From: DASWJZ01 sp963846475
Lineage (GTDB): Bacteria; Pseudomonadota; Alphaproteobacteria; Rhizobiales; Afifellaceae
Length of the DNA stretch: 64,000 nt
Reading direction: 5' to 3'
Assembly: GCA_963846475.1 (NCBI GenBank)
Contig: CAWJVZ010000004.1
Coordinates: forward strand, 1,736,001 to 1,800,000
Below the pieces are notes generated by a model that worked only from the letters and a program-made list of their open reading frames with translations, was not told the origin of the DNA and searched no databases. Below are positions 44,172 to 53,398 of the stretch, piece by piece; within the stretch, counting starts at the first letter, position 1; each line of letters starts with the position of its first letter. A program made the position numbers and the translations under genes.

Positions 44172-45200
44172 ATGGTCACGGTCAGCCAGACCAGCGCGGA
44201 GCTTCAGGGCAGGCCTCGACGCCTGCTCTCCGTCCGGACGTTCGGCGGGCCTCTGACGAAAATGATTGCCCAGCGCATCGGCCTGGGCCTTCTGCTTCTG
44301 GTGGCCGTATCGGCACTGATCTTCGTCGGCACGCAGATCCTGCCTGGCGACGTCGCCACGGCCATGCTCGGCCAGCAGGCGACGCCGGAGGCCATCGCCA
44401 ACATCCGCGCCGAGCTTGGCCTCGATAAGCCGGCGGTCGTCCGCTATTTCGAGTGGCTGGCCGGAGCGGTGACCGGCGATTTCGGCGTCAGCTACACGAA
44501 CCGCCAGGACATCGCCACCAACATCGGACGGCGGCTCGGAAACACGCTTTTCCTCGCCTCCGCCGCGGCGGCCATCGCGGTGCCGCTGGCGATCTTCCTC
44601 GGCGTCCTGGCGGTCCGCTACCGCAACAGCTTCTTCGATCGGTTCATCTCGATCGTGACGCTCTCCACCGTGTCGCTGCCGGAGTTCTTCGCCGGCTACC
44701 TCCTCATCCTGCTCTTCGCGGTACAGCTCCGCTGGTTCCCGAGCACCGCGACGATCCGCGATTCCATGAGTCTTGGGCAGCAGCTCTACGTGATCGCGCT
44801 GCCGACGCTGACGCTTGTCCTCGTCGTCGTCGGGCACATGATGCGGATGACGCGTGCGGCCGTGCTGAACGTGCTTTCCTCCGCCTATATCGAGACGGCG
44901 GAGCTGAAAGGCCTGACGCCGTCGCGCATCATCTGGAAGCACGCTTTGCCGAATGCGCTGGCGCCCATCGTCAATGTGGTGGCGCTCAACCTCGCTTACC
45001 TCGTGGTCGGCGTCGTCGTGGTGGAGGTCATCTTCGTCTATCCCGGCATGGGCCAGTACATGGTCGACCACGTCTCCAAGCGCGACGTGCCGGTGGTGCA
45101 GGCATGCGGCCTCGTCTTCGCCGCAGTCTATATCGGCCTCAACATCATCGCCGACGTGGCGGCCGTGGTCGCCAATCCGCGGCTCAGGCATCCAAGGTAG
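44172..45200 (+). CDS. ABC transporter permease, DppB type
   Basis: 342 residues with six membrane segments. A short cytoplasmic lead is followed by MIAQRIGLGLLLLVAVSALIF, the conserved DppB loop GLDKPAVVRYFEWL and DFGVSYTNRQ, and the cytoplasmic EAA-type loop YIETAELKGLTPSRIIWKHA near residues 240-260, which contacts the ATPase. The start at 44172 lacks a clear Shine-Dalgarno; ATG 44262 just before the first membrane segment is an alternative. It lies 13 bases after the binding protein gene. Confidence 0.9.
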   Translation: MVTVSQTSAELQGRPRRLLSVRTFGGPLTKMIAQRIGLGLLLLVAVSALIFVGTQILPGDVATAMLGQQATPEAIANIRAELGLDKPAVVRYFEWLAGAVTGDFGVSYTNRQDIATNIGRRLGNTLFLASAAAAIAVPLAIFLGVLAVRYRNSFFDRFISIVTLSTVSLPEFFAGYLLILLFAVQLRWFPSTATIRDSMSLGQQLYVIALPTLTLVLVVVGHMMRMTRAAVLNVLSSAYIETAELKGLTPSRIIWKHALPNALAPIVNVVALNLAYLVVGVVVVEVIFVYPGMGQYMVDHVSKRDVPVVQACGLVFAAVYIGLNIIADVAAVVANPRLRHPR

Positions 45201-45204
45201 GACC

Positions 45205-46029
45205 GTGTTCCGTCGCATGCCGATGTCCGCGATCATCGGGCTGGCCGGGCTCGGCTTCTACCTGTTCCTGGCGCTTTTCGCCCAGTGGATCGCCCCCTAC
45301 GGCGTGGCGGAAGTCGTCGGCGGTGTCTGGGAGGGGCCATCGGCTGCCTTCTGGCTCGGCACCGACAATCTCGGCCGCGATCTCCTGTCCCGGCTGATCT
45401 ATGGCGCGCAGATCACCATCCTGGTCGCGACGGCGGCGACGTTCATCGCCTTCGCGCTAGGCGTCGTGCTCGGCTTCCTTGCCGCCATCCTGCGCGGCTG
45501 GACCGATCAGGGCCTGTCGCGTTTCAACGACCTGATGATGGCGATCCCGACGCTGATCTTCGCGCTGGTCGTCCTGTCGGTGCTGCCGACCGACCTTTAT
45601 ATCCTCATCCTCGTCATGGCGGTGCTCGATTCTACCCGCGTCTTCCGCATCAGCCGGGCCGTGGCGGTCGATATCGCCGTGATGGACTTCGTCGAGGCGG
45701 CGCGGCTCCGCGGCGAGGGCTGGGGCTGGATCATGTTCCGCGAGATCCTGCCCAACACGCTATCGCCGCTTATCGCCGAGTTCGGCCTGCGCTTCGCCTT
45801 CGCCGTTCTCTTCCTCTCCTCGCTCTCCTTCCTCGGGCTGGGCGTGCAGCCGCCGGTCGCCGACTGGGGTTCCATGGTGAAGGAGAACAAGGACGGCATC
45901 GTATTCGGCATCACCGCGGCGCTTGTTCCTGGCTTCGCCATCGCCACGCTGGCCATATGCGTGAACCTCGTCGTCGATTGGGCGCTCAACCGGACCTCCA
46001 GCCTGAAAGGAGGGCGCGGCGATGTCTGA
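45205..46029 (+). CDS. ABC transporter permease, DppC type
   Basis: About 274 residues. Typical DppC layout: first membrane segment (MSAIIGLAGLGFYLFLALFA), the periplasmic FWLGTDNLGRDLLSRLIYGA signature, then five more segments and the coupling loop VEAARLRGEGWGWIMFREILPN. GTG 45205 was chosen because AGGTAGGA precedes it and it begins just before the first membrane segment; the open frame upstream to 44953 overlaps the previous permease. Four bases separate it from the preceding stop, and its end overlaps the ATPase start by 8 bases. Confidence 0.9.
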   Translation: MFRRMPMSAIIGLAGLGFYLFLALFAQWIAPYGVAEVVGGVWEGPSAAFWLGTDNLGRDLLSRLIYGAQITILVATAATFIAFALGVVLGFLAAILRGWTDQGLSRFNDLMMAIPTLIFALVVLSVLPTDLYILILVMAVLDSTRVFRISRAVAVDIAVMDFVEAARLRGEGWGWIMFREILPNTLSPLIAEFGLRFAFAVLFLSSLSFLGLGVQPPVADWGSMVKENKDGIVFGITAALVPGFAIATLAICVNLVVDWALNRTSSLKGGRGDV

Positions 46030-47653
46030 TCCTCTCCTCGTCGTCCGCGACCTCAAGATCGAGGCGACGATCCACCCGCCGGGCGAGCCGTCGCGCGACG
46101 TCATCATCGTCGACGGTGTCTCCTTCACCCTTGGCAAGGGCAAGGTGCTCGGGCTGATCGGCGAATCGGGCGCGGGAAAATCGACGATCGGCCTCGCCGC
46201 CATGGCCTATGGGCGCGGCGGCTGCCGCATCGTCGGCGGCGAGGTGCTGATCGACGGCATCGACATCCTGGCGCTCGGCAAGGCGGGCGTCCGCGACATC
46301 CGCGGCCATCGCGTCTCCTATGTCGCGCAATCGGCGGCAGCCGCCTTCAACCCGGCGCGCCGGATCGGCGACCAGGTGGTCGAGGCGGCCGTGCGGCACG
46401 GGCTGATGAGCCGCCGCGACGCGACCGTCAGAGCGCGCGAGCTCTTTCGCATCCTCGCTTTGCCGTCTCCCGACACGTTCGGCGAGCGCTTTCCGCATCA
46501 GGTTTCGGGTGGGCAGCTGCAGCGCGCCATGACCGCGATGGCGCTCTGTCCGAGGCCGGATTTGATCGTCTTCGACGAGCCGACGACGGCGCTAGACGTC
46601 ACGACGCAGATCGACGTGCTGGCCGCCATCAAGCGCGCCATCGACGAAACCCACACGGCGGCGCTCTATATTACGCACGACCTCGCCGTCGTGGCGCAGG
46701 TGAGCGACGACATCATGGTGCTCCGCCACGGCAAGACTGTGGAATACGGCCCCGTGAAGCAGATCATCGAGGCGCCGCGCGAGGATTATACGAGCCGGCT
46801 CGTTTCCATTCGCAAGACGTTCAAGGCAGAGGCGGCCGACCAGTCTGCGGCGCTGCTGCGGATCGAGGATGTCGATGCCTCCTATGGCAAGCTGCAGATT
46901 TTGCACGACGTGTCGTTGCACCTGCCGCCCGGACAGACGCTGGCGGTGGTCGGGGAATCCGGCTCCGGCAAATCGACGCTCGCCCGTGTCGTCACCGGGC
47001 TGCTGCCGCCCTCGCGCGGCAAGGTGACCTTCGACGGCAAGGTCTTGGGGCCGCGGCTGAAGGACCGCAGCCAGGACGAGCTGCGCGAATTGCAGATGAT
47101 CTACCAGATGGCCGACGTGGCGATGAATCCGCGCCAGACCATCCGGACCATCATCGGGCGGCCGCTCACCTTCTATTTCAGCATCCGCGGCCAGGAGAAG
47201 ACGCGGCGGGTGCTGGAGCTCCTCGACCAGATCGAGATGAAGCGCGACCTCATCGACCGCTATCCGGCCGAGCTCTCCGGCGGCCAAAAACAGCGCGTCT
47301 GCATCGCCCGCGCGCTCGCCGCCGACCCGAAGCTTATCATCTGCGACGAGCCGACCTCGGCGCTCGACCCGCTGGTCGCCGACGGCATCCTGAAGCTTTT
47401 GATGAAGCTGCAGGCGGAGACCGGGGTTTCCTACCTCTTCATCACGCACGACATCGCCACGGTGCGGGCGATCGCCAATTCCATCGCCGTCATGCACCGC
47501 GGCAAGGTCGTGCGCTTCGGGCCGAAGCAGCAGGTGCTCTCACCGCCCTTCGACGACTACACCGACCTGCTCCTCTCCTCGGTTCCCGAGATGGAGATCG
47601 GCTGGCTGGAGAAGGTGCTGAAGACGCGGCGTATGGCCAGCGCCGGGAACTGA
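46022..47653 (+). CDS. Fused dipeptide-type ABC ATPase (DppD-DppF / YejF-like)
   Basis: 543 residues with two complete ABC domains. Domain 1: Walker A GESGAGKST, signature VSGGQLQRA, Walker B LIVFDEPTTALD, switch TH. Domain 2: Walker A GESGSGKST, signature LSGGQKQRV, Walker B LIICDEPTSALD. Each ends with an oligopeptide-transporter extension (EYGPVKQIIEAP; RFGPKQQVLSPPF). It energises the two permeases encoded just upstream. The fused form is normal for YejF/GsiA-like systems. Last gene of the transporter unit; a VOC protein follows 41 bases later. Confidence 0.95.
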   Translation: MSDPLLVVRDLKIEATIHPPGEPSRDVIIVDGVSFTLGKGKVLGLIGESGAGKSTIGLAAMAYGRGGCRIVGGEVLIDGIDILALGKAGVRDIRGHRVSYVAQSAAAAFNPARRIGDQVVEAAVRHGLMSRRDATVRARELFRILALPSPDTFGERFPHQVSGGQLQRAMTAMALCPRPDLIVFDEPTTALDVTTQIDVLAAIKRAIDETHTAALYITHDLAVVAQVSDDIMVLRHGKTVEYGPVKQIIEAPREDYTSRLVSIRKTFKAEAADQSAALLRIEDVDASYGKLQILHDVSLHLPPGQTLAVVGESGSGKSTLARVVTGLLPPSRGKVTFDGKVLGPRLKDRSQDELRELQMIYQMADVAMNPRQTIRTIIGRPLTFYFSIRGQEKTRRVLELLDQIEMKRDLIDRYPAELSGGQKQRVCIARALAADPKLIICDEPTSALDPLVADGILKLLMKLQAETGVSYLFITHDIATVRAIANSIAVMHRGKVVRFGPKQQVLSPPFDDYTDLLLSSVPEMEIGWLEKVLKTRRMASAGN

Positions 47654-47694
47654 TGCGGGCAGCCGGCGGATAGTCCGACAGAGCGCGAGCGGGA

Positions 47695-48087
47695 ATGCCG
47701 CAGAAGATCGGATATGTCTCGCTCCTCGTCCGCGACTACGACGAGGCGATCAAATATTTTACCGAGATGCTCCTCTTCGATCTGGTCGAAGATACGCCGC
47801 TTGCCGACGGCCGCCGCTGGGTGCTCGTCGCCCCACCGGGATCAAACGAGACCCGCATCCTCCTGGCGAAAGCCGCTACGCCCGAGCAGGACGCGCGGAT
47901 CGGCGACCAGGCCGGCGGCCGCGTGCTCCTGTTCCTGCACACCGACGATTTCTGGCGCGATTACGACGATATGAAATGGCGCGGCGTCCGCTTCCGGGAG
48001 ACGCCGCGGCGCGAGGACTACGGCACCGTCGCCGTGTTCGAAGACCTCTACGGAAACCGCTGGGACCTGCTGCAGCTGCGCGATTGA
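47695..48087 (+). CDS. VOC-superfamily (glyoxalase-like) protein
   Basis: 130 residues of the vicinal-oxygen-chelate fold: KIGYVSLLVRDYDEAIKYFTEML at the start, RWVLVAPPGSNETRILLAKA, RVLLFLHTDDFWRDYDDM and the final AVFEDLYGNRWDLLQL. Glyoxalase-type positions (His replaced by Tyr early; Glu in VFEDLYGN) suggest one intact metal side. Possible roles are isomerase, dioxygenase or resistance-type binding protein. It follows the ABC operon on the same strand and is convergent with the CaiD gene, 4 bases apart. Confidence 0.85.
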   Translation: MPQKIGYVSLLVRDYDEAIKYFTEMLLFDLVEDTPLADGRRWVLVAPPGSNETRILLAKAATPEQDARIGDQAGGRVLLFLHTDDFWRDYDDMKWRGVRFRETPRREDYGTVAVFEDLYGNRWDLLQLRD

Positions 48088-48091
48088 AGGG

Positions 48092-48874
48092 CTATCGTCC
48101 CTTCCACACCGGATCGCGTTTTTCGGCGAAGGCGCGCGCGCCTTCCTTCTGGTCCTCGCTGCCGTAGAGCATGTCCACCGTCGGAAATTGCCGCCGCGCG
48201 ATCTTGTTCATCACGGTCTGGAAGCTCTCGGCCTCGGCGGCACGTGCCACCTCCTTGATCGCCGCAAAAACCAGTGGGGGGCCGCCCGCGAGGGTCCGGG
48301 CGATGTCCCAGGCGCGGTCGAGCAGGCGATCGGCAGGGAGCACGTGGTTTATGAGACCCCACCGATGCGCCTCGGCAGAATCCATCCAGCGGCCGGTCAG
48401 CAGCATGTCCATCGCGACGTGGTAGGGGATGCGCTTGGGAAGCTTGACGGTCGCGGCATCGGCCAGCGTGCCGGCGCGGATTTCCGGCAGGGCGAATCGG
48501 ACGTGCTCCGCAGCGAGGATCAGGTCTGCGGAAAGCGCCAGCTCCATCCCGCCGCCGACCGCCATGCCGTTCAGCGCGGCGATCACCGGCTTGTTGAGGT
48601 CGCGGAGCTCCTGGATCCCGCCAAAACCGCCGACGCCGTAATCGGCGTCGACGGCCGCCCCGGCGGCCGCGGCCTTCAGGTCCCATCCGGCGGAGAAGAA
48701 CTTTTCGCCCCCGCCGGTGATGATCGCGACGCGCAGCTCCGGGTCGTTCCGAAAGGCGCGAAACACTTCGCCCATGGCGCGGCTCGTCGGATGATCGATC
48801 GCGTTGGCCTTCGGCCGGTCCAGCGTGACCTCCAGCACGCCACCGTCGCGGCGGGTCCTGAGTGCGTCGCTCAT
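48092..48874 (-). CDS. Enoyl-CoA hydratase/isomerase, carnitinyl-CoA dehydratase-like
   Basis: 260-residue crotonase. DRPKANAIDHPTSRAMGEVF, the oxyanion block KFFSAGWDLKAAA, YGVGGFGGIQELRDLNKPVIAALNGMAVGGGMELALSAD and PEIRAGTLADAATVKLPKRIP match the CaiD branch closely (the GGFGG and RIPY elements are distinctive). In carnitine metabolism it hydrates crotonobetainyl-CoA. Here it is the last gene of a unit with an acyl-CoA dehydrogenase and a CoA-ligase-like protein (ATGA overlap with the latter), the same logic as a cai set but without CaiB; the substrate may differ. Confidence 0.88.
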   Translation of the reverse strand: MSDALRTRRDGGVLEVTLDRPKANAIDHPTSRAMGEVFRAFRNDPELRVAIITGGGEKFFSAGWDLKAAAAGAAVDADYGVGGFGGIQELRDLNKPVIAALNGMAVGGGMELALSADLILAAEHVRFALPEIRAGTLADAATVKLPKRIPYHVAMDMLLTGRWMDSAEAHRWGLINHVLPADRLLDRAWDIARTLAGGPPLVFAAIKEVARAAEAESFQTVMNKIARRQFPTVDMLYGSEDQKEGARAFAEKRDPVWKGR

Positions 48875-50919
48875 GCAGCATCCCCGATGCGGATCAGCGC
48901 GTCGACGGCCACCGCGCCATGCCCCTCCGGGCGGACGAGCAGCGGGTTTATTTCCAGCTCGTCGAGCGTGTCGGCGTGCGCCTCGGCGTAACGCGCGACG
49001 GCGGCCGCGGCCGCAATCGCTGCATCCAGATCGCCGCGCGGACGGCCGCGAAACCCCTGCAGGAGCGGCGCGGTCTTCAATGACAGGATGGCTCGGCGAA
49101 TCTCGTCTTCCGTGGCCGGGAGGAGCAGCGACGCCGCTTCGCCCAGCAACTCGACCAGAACACCGCCCGCGCCTATCGTCATCAGCAGCCCGAATTGCGG
49201 GTCGCGGGTGACGCCGATCAGCAGCTCGGCCACGGCGTCGGTCACCATCAATTCAACAAGCAGGCCCGTGCCAACACGGGCGAGATCCTGCGCCGCGCCT
49301 TCCACGTCGGCGGCGCTCTTGAGGTTCAGCCGAACGGCGCCGCTCTCGCTTTTGTGGGCGATGCCGAGCGCCTTGAGCACCACGGGATAGCCGAGCTCGT
49401 GGGCCGCGCCGGCCGCTAGCCGCGGATCGCAGACGACTCGGCTCCGCGGGACCGGCACGCCGAAATCGGCGAGCGCCTGCTTCGCTTCCGCTTCGAACAG
49501 GATGCGCTTTGGCGCAGGGGCTGCTAGCGGCGCCAGGACGGGCGCGGGCAGCGGCTCCTTCCAGCGCAGGCCGATGAAGGCAGCGGCCTCCGCAGCGCCG
49601 TGTGCCTCATTGATCCCGCAGAGCGGTGCGATGTTTTGAGCCAGCAATTCCGCGGCCCGTTCCTCCGGCATGTTTTCCGGCAGCGACGCAACGACGGCCG
49701 TACGGCCGCCGGTTGCTGCGGCAGCTTGGGCTATGGCACGCACGGCGATGTCCCAGTCGGCGTCGCTGCAGCGGTCTGATCGGGGGAAATCCAGAACCAG
49801 CATGGAGAGATCGAATCCGCAGCCTATCATGGCCGAGAAGGTCGCCGTCATGGCCTCCTCCTTCGCCCAGACGAAAGTGTGGTAGTCGAGCGGGTTGGCT
49901 AACGTCACGAGGTCGCTCAGCGTCGCAGCCACCCGCGCCCGCTCGCCGGCGTCGAGCGACCGGTAGCGGACACTCCGGCCCACCGCCCCATCCGCCATGA
50001 TCGACGCTTCGCCGCCCGAGCAGCTCATCGAGGCGAGGTCGCCGCCGGGCAGCGGGCCGTGCACGTGCAGGAGTTTGAGCGCCTCCAGGAATTCCGGGAT
50101 AGAGCGGAGGCGCGGGATGGCAAGCCGGTCGAAGAAGGCGGCCGTGGCAACCTCCGAGCCGACAATCGAAGCTGTGTGAGAGATGGCGGCGGCGCGCGAC
50201 TGCTCGGAATGGCCGACCGTCATCGCCACGATTGGCTTGCCGAGCGCGCGGGCATGCCGCGCCATCGCCTCGAAGCCGGCCCCATTCTTGACGCCTTCGA
50301 TGTGGAGACCGACCGCCGTGACGCGCCGATCGTCGAGAAACCCCATGGCGATCTCGGCGAGGTCGGTCTGTGCCTGGTTGCCGGCGGTGGCGACATAGGC
50401 GATCGATAAAGCCCGCCGCTGCATCGTCATGTTGAGGGCGATGTTGGAGCTCTGCGTGATGATGGCGATGCCGCGTTCAACCCGCGTGCCGCCGTGCTGG
50501 TCCGGCCACAGCAGCGCGCCGTCGACATAGTTGATGACGCCGTAACAGTTCGGGCCGATCACCGGCATCTCGCCGGCGGCGCGGAGCAGCGCCTCTTCCA
50601 GCGCGGCGCCGTCGGACGCCTCGCGAAAACCGGAGGCATAGCAGATCGCCCCGCCGGCGCCGCGCGCGGCCAACTCGCCGACGATGTCGAGAGTGGCAGT
50701 CCGGTTCACGCCGACGAATGCCGCGTCCGGCGCTTCAGGCAGCTCGGCGACGGAGCGGAAGCAGCGGCGTCCGTGCATTTCGTCGCGCGTCGGGTGCACC
50801 GGCCAGATGTTTCCGGCAAAGCCCATCCGATCGCTCTGCACGATCACCTGGGCCGCCTCGCGGCCGCCGAAGACGGCGATCGATTTCGGCCGGAACAGCC
50901 GCTCCAGATTTTTCGCCAT
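48871..50919 (-). CDS. Acetate/acyl-CoA ligase (ADP-forming) family protein
   Basis: 682 residues joining the alpha and beta parts of NDP-forming acyl-CoA synthetases. N-terminal CoA-binding Rossmann domain (LFRPKSIAVFGGREAAQVIV, GFAGNIWPVHP), succinyl-CoA-ligase-like domains with ITQSSNIALNMTMQRRAL and the phosphohistidine region VGHSEQSRAAAISHTASIVG, then an ATP-grasp domain (AKQALADFGVPVPRSRVV, YPVVLKALGIAHKSESGAV, DELEINPLLVRPEG). It activates an organic acid to its CoA ester. The start overlaps the dehydrogenase stop (TGATG), the stop overlaps caiD-like (ATGA). Confidence 0.9.
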   Translation of the reverse strand: MAKNLERLFRPKSIAVFGGREAAQVIVQSDRMGFAGNIWPVHPTRDEMHGRRCFRSVAELPEAPDAAFVGVNRTATLDIVGELAARGAGGAICYASGFREASDGAALEEALLRAAGEMPVIGPNCYGVINYVDGALLWPDQHGGTRVERGIAIITQSSNIALNMTMQRRALSIAYVATAGNQAQTDLAEIAMGFLDDRRVTAVGLHIEGVKNGAGFEAMARHARALGKPIVAMTVGHSEQSRAAAISHTASIVGSEVATAAFFDRLAIPRLRSIPEFLEALKLLHVHGPLPGGDLASMSCSGGEASIMADGAVGRSVRYRSLDAGERARVAATLSDLVTLANPLDYHTFVWAKEEAMTATFSAMIGCGFDLSMLVLDFPRSDRCSDADWDIAVRAIAQAAAATGGRTAVVASLPENMPEERAAELLAQNIAPLCGINEAHGAAEAAAFIGLRWKEPLPAPVLAPLAAPAPKRILFEAEAKQALADFGVPVPRSRVVCDPRLAAGAAHELGYPVVLKALGIAHKSESGAVRLNLKSAADVEGAAQDLARVGTGLLVELMVTDAVAELLIGVTRDPQFGLLMTIGAGGVLVELLGEAASLLLPATEDEIRRAILSLKTAPLLQGFRGRPRGDLDAAIAAAAAVARYAEAHADTLDELEINPLLVRPEGHGAVAVDALIRIGDAA

Positions 50920-52079
50920 CAGGCGCCGAGGCGCCGCAGCATGTCGCGGCTGATGATGTGGCGGTGGATCTCCGACGTGCCGTCCCAGATCCGCTCCACA
51001 CGCGCATCGCGCCAGAACCGCTCCAGCGGCAAATCCGCCATCAGCCCCATGCCGCCAAAGATCTGGATGGCCTCGTCGGTGACGCGGGCGAGCATCTCGC
51101 TCGCATAAAGCTTCGCGGAGGAAATCTCCCGGGTGGATTCCAGCCCCTGGTCCATCCGCCAGGCGGCGGAAAGCGTCAGCCAGTCCGCGGCGTCGATCTC
51201 CGTCACCATGTCGGCAAGCTTGAAGGAGACGCCCTGGAATTTTCCGATCGGCTGGCCGAACTGCTTTCGCGTCGCCGCCTGGTGCAGCGAAAGGTCGAGC
51301 GCGCGGCGGGCGCGGCCGACGCACATCGCGGCGACGGTCAGGCGCGTGCCGGAGAGCCACCGGTTCATCGCTTCGAAGCCACCGTGAACCTCGCCGAGCA
51401 CCTGACTCGCCGGGAGGTGGCACTCGTCGAAATTCAGGATTGAGTTGTGGTAGCCGCGGTGCGAGATCGAATGATAGCCGGGGCGGATCTCGAAGCCCGG
51501 CGTGTCGCGGTCGACCAAAAAACCGGTGATGCGCTTCTTCACCCCGGAAGGGGTCTGCTCCTCGTCGGTGGCGGCGAAGACGATCAGAAAATCGGCGGCG
51601 TCGGCGTGGCTGATGAAGTGTTTTGTGCCGTTCACCACCCAGTCCGAGCCGTCGCGCCGCGCCGCGCATTTCATCGAGCGCACGTCGGAGCCGGCGTCCG
51701 GCTCGGTCATGGCGAGCGCATCCATCTTCTCGCCGCGGATGCAGGGCAGCAGATATTTTTCGCGCTGCTCGCCCTGGCACGCCATGAGGATGTTGGAGGG
51801 CCGCCCCCAATAGGTGGCGAGCGCCAGCGAGGCGCGGCCGAGCTCGCGCTCCAGCAGCGTGAAGGTCAGCGTGTCGAGCCCGCCGCCGCCGAGCTCCGCC
51901 GGCATGTTGGGGGCGTAGAAGCCGAGCTCGATCACCTTCCGCTGGATTTCTCTGGCCAGCTCGCGCGGGACCTCGCCAGTGCGGTCGACCTCCGCCTCGA
52001 GCGGATAGAGCTCGTTCTCCACGAAGGTGCGGACGGTGGCGACCACCATCTCCTGTTCGGGCGTCAGGCCGAAATGCAT
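50919..52079 (-). CDS. Acyl-CoA dehydrogenase
   Basis: About 386 residues, FAD-dependent alpha,beta-dehydrogenation of an acyl-CoA. Landmarks: LTPEQEMVVATVRTFVENEL, GLDTLTFTLLERELGRAS, LAMTEPDAGSDVRSMKCAA (FAD/substrate block), WVVNGTKHFISHADAADF, ATRKQFGQPIGKFQ, and the end block QIFGGMGLMADLPLERFWRDARVERIWDGTSEIHR. The usual catalytic Glu position lies in the ..IWDGTSEIH region or nearby helix. First gene of the three-gene acyl-CoA unit. ATG 52079 matches the family N-terminus; the longer frame to 52127 does not. Confidence 0.92.
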   Translation of the reverse strand: MHFGLTPEQEMVVATVRTFVENELYPLEAEVDRTGEVPRELAREIQRKVIELGFYAPNMPAELGGGGLDTLTFTLLERELGRASLALATYWGRPSNILMACQGEQREKYLLPCIRGEKMDALAMTEPDAGSDVRSMKCAARRDGSDWVVNGTKHFISHADAADFLIVFAATDEEQTPSGVKKRITGFLVDRDTPGFEIRPGYHSISHRGYHNSILNFDECHLPASQVLGEVHGGFEAMNRWLSGTRLTVAAMCVGRARRALDLSLHQAATRKQFGQPIGKFQGVSFKLADMVTEIDAADWLTLSAAWRMDQGLESTREISSAKLYASEMLARVTDEAIQIFGGMGLMADLPLERFWRDARVERIWDGTSEIHRHIISRDMLRRLGA

Positions 52080-52262
52080 AGCGCGTCTCGCGGCGGGCTC
52101 TCGTGTCCTCTCATGACAGGGCAGCATACCGCCGGCAATTCCGCCAGCGTCGCGGAGAAGTCAGCCGGCGTCAGAGCGGATCGCCCCGCCCGCCGGATTT
52201 GCCATTGCGCCGTGACTTTAGGCGGGTAGTTTCGCCGGCTGGAATCAGGGGGAGCAGGCCGC

Positions 52263-53192
52263 ATGGATGGAAATCTCGAAGCACGCCAGGAGCCGCTGAC
52301 CATCGCCACCGAGGCGGTGCGCGGCTCAAACATCCCCGTGCGGCTGATGCTTTGCGAGACAATCGACGGGCTCTATGCGCCGATCGGGCTCCGCGTGCCG
52401 CCGGGCGGCGGGCCGTTTCCGCTCGTCCTCTTCGCCTCGGGCAACGGCGGCGGCGGGCTCGCCGTGATCCGCGATTTCACGCAGAACCGCAGCGGCACGC
52501 AGGAGGAGTTCTTGCGGCGCGGCTATGCCGTGGCGTGGCTGCGCTACCGCGCCGAGGTCGACTACGCCTACGACAGGATCGGAAAACTCGTCGAGGATCG
52601 CCGGCAGAACCGCCAGCTCCTCAACCGCGGGCCGCTCGAATACGAGGACGTCATCGACATCGCCGAGGCCGTCAAGCGCCTGCCGGAGATCGACGCGGCA
52701 AGGCTCTTCTATATGGGCATGAGCCACGGCGGCGAGATGGCGCTGAAGATCGCGTCGGAATATCGCGGGTTCCGGGCGATGATCGCCAGCGAGCCGGCGG
52801 CGCACGAATTCCTGCGGCTGCGGCCGGACGAGACGGCGGGGATCAACCCGGAGACGGGGCTCCTCAATGTCGAGCGCATGCTGATGCGCGAGCCGGCGAA
52901 GGTTCGTGCGCGCATCACCGAAGAGGTGGCGCGGGCCCGGATCGCGCCGATCGCGACGCCGATCTTCGTGCAGGGCCGCAACAGCGACGAGCTGCAGGGC
53001 ATCTTTCGGGTCTGCTACGACCTCCTCGCCGAGCTAGGCAAGGAGGCGCGCTGGGCGACCTACGAGCACGACGTCCACGGTTTCGTCTATGTCCAGCGGA
53101 ATTCTGAGGGGGCTTATGCGCCCGATGCGGTGCAGCGTCAGGCGGTGGCGGATTCGCTGGGGTTTTTCGACGGATATTTGGGGCGGGAGTGA
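52263..53192 (+). CDS. Alpha/beta hydrolase, prolyl-oligopeptidase-like
   Basis: 309 residues. After an N-terminal strand region (LYAPIGLRVPPGGGPFPLVL, FASGNGGGG forming the oxyanion hole) the nucleophile elbow is FYMGMSHGGEMAL, with a late Asp region (IFVQGRNSDELQG) and the His in YEHDVHGFVYVQ. This order fits peptidase S9/dienelactone-hydrolase-like esterases. No signal peptide. Starts after GGGGGAGCAGGCCGC on the plus strand, divergent from the acyl-CoA unit. Physiological ester or peptide substrate unknown. Confidence 0.85.
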   Translation: MDGNLEARQEPLTIATEAVRGSNIPVRLMLCETIDGLYAPIGLRVPPGGGPFPLVLFASGNGGGGLAVIRDFTQNRSGTQEEFLRRGYAVAWLRYRAEVDYAYDRIGKLVEDRRQNRQLLNRGPLEYEDVIDIAEAVKRLPEIDAARLFYMGMSHGGEMALKIASEYRGFRAMIASEPAAHEFLRLRPDETAGINPETGLLNVERMLMREPAKVRARITEEVARARIAPIATPIFVQGRNSDELQGIFRVCYDLLAELGKEARWATYEHDVHGFVYVQRNSEGAYAPDAVQRQAVADSLGFFDGYLGRE

Positions 53193-53220
53193 GCGGGCCG
53201 ACCAGGTCACCCCAACGTTT

Positions 53221-53321
53221 GTCGTCATCGCCGGGCTTGACCCGGCGATCCATTCCGTCACGGCCGAGCCAAGCTGCGCCGGTCCGGAATGGATGCCATG
53301 GTCAAGCCATGGCATGACGAC
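53221..53321. repeat. 101-base palindromic repeat, copy A
   Basis: Runs from GTCGTCATCGCCGGGCTTGA to CATGGCATGACGAC; it holds GCCGGG/CCCGGC and ATGCCATGG/CCATGGCAT arms and an inverted GAATGGAT/ATCCATTC. The same 101 bases with a few changes recur at 55450-55550 in the same orientation, on the other side of IS110 copy 2. This type of repeat is common in alphaproteobacterial intergenic DNA. Confidence 0.8.
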
Positions 53322-53348
53322 ATTCAGAGATGGCGCGCTACGATATTG

Positions 53349-53398
53349 TCCCTCACCCGCTCGCTTCGCGAGTCGGCCTCTCCCCGGAGGGGAGAGGA
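53349..53398. repeat. REP-like palindromic unit (third copy)
   Basis: CCCTCACCCGCTCGC-TTC-GCGAGTCGGCCTCTCCCC followed by GGAGGGGAGAGG. It is the same family as the inverted pair at 17446-17575, here with a tighter CTCGC-TTC-GCGAG stem. Confidence 0.7.
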
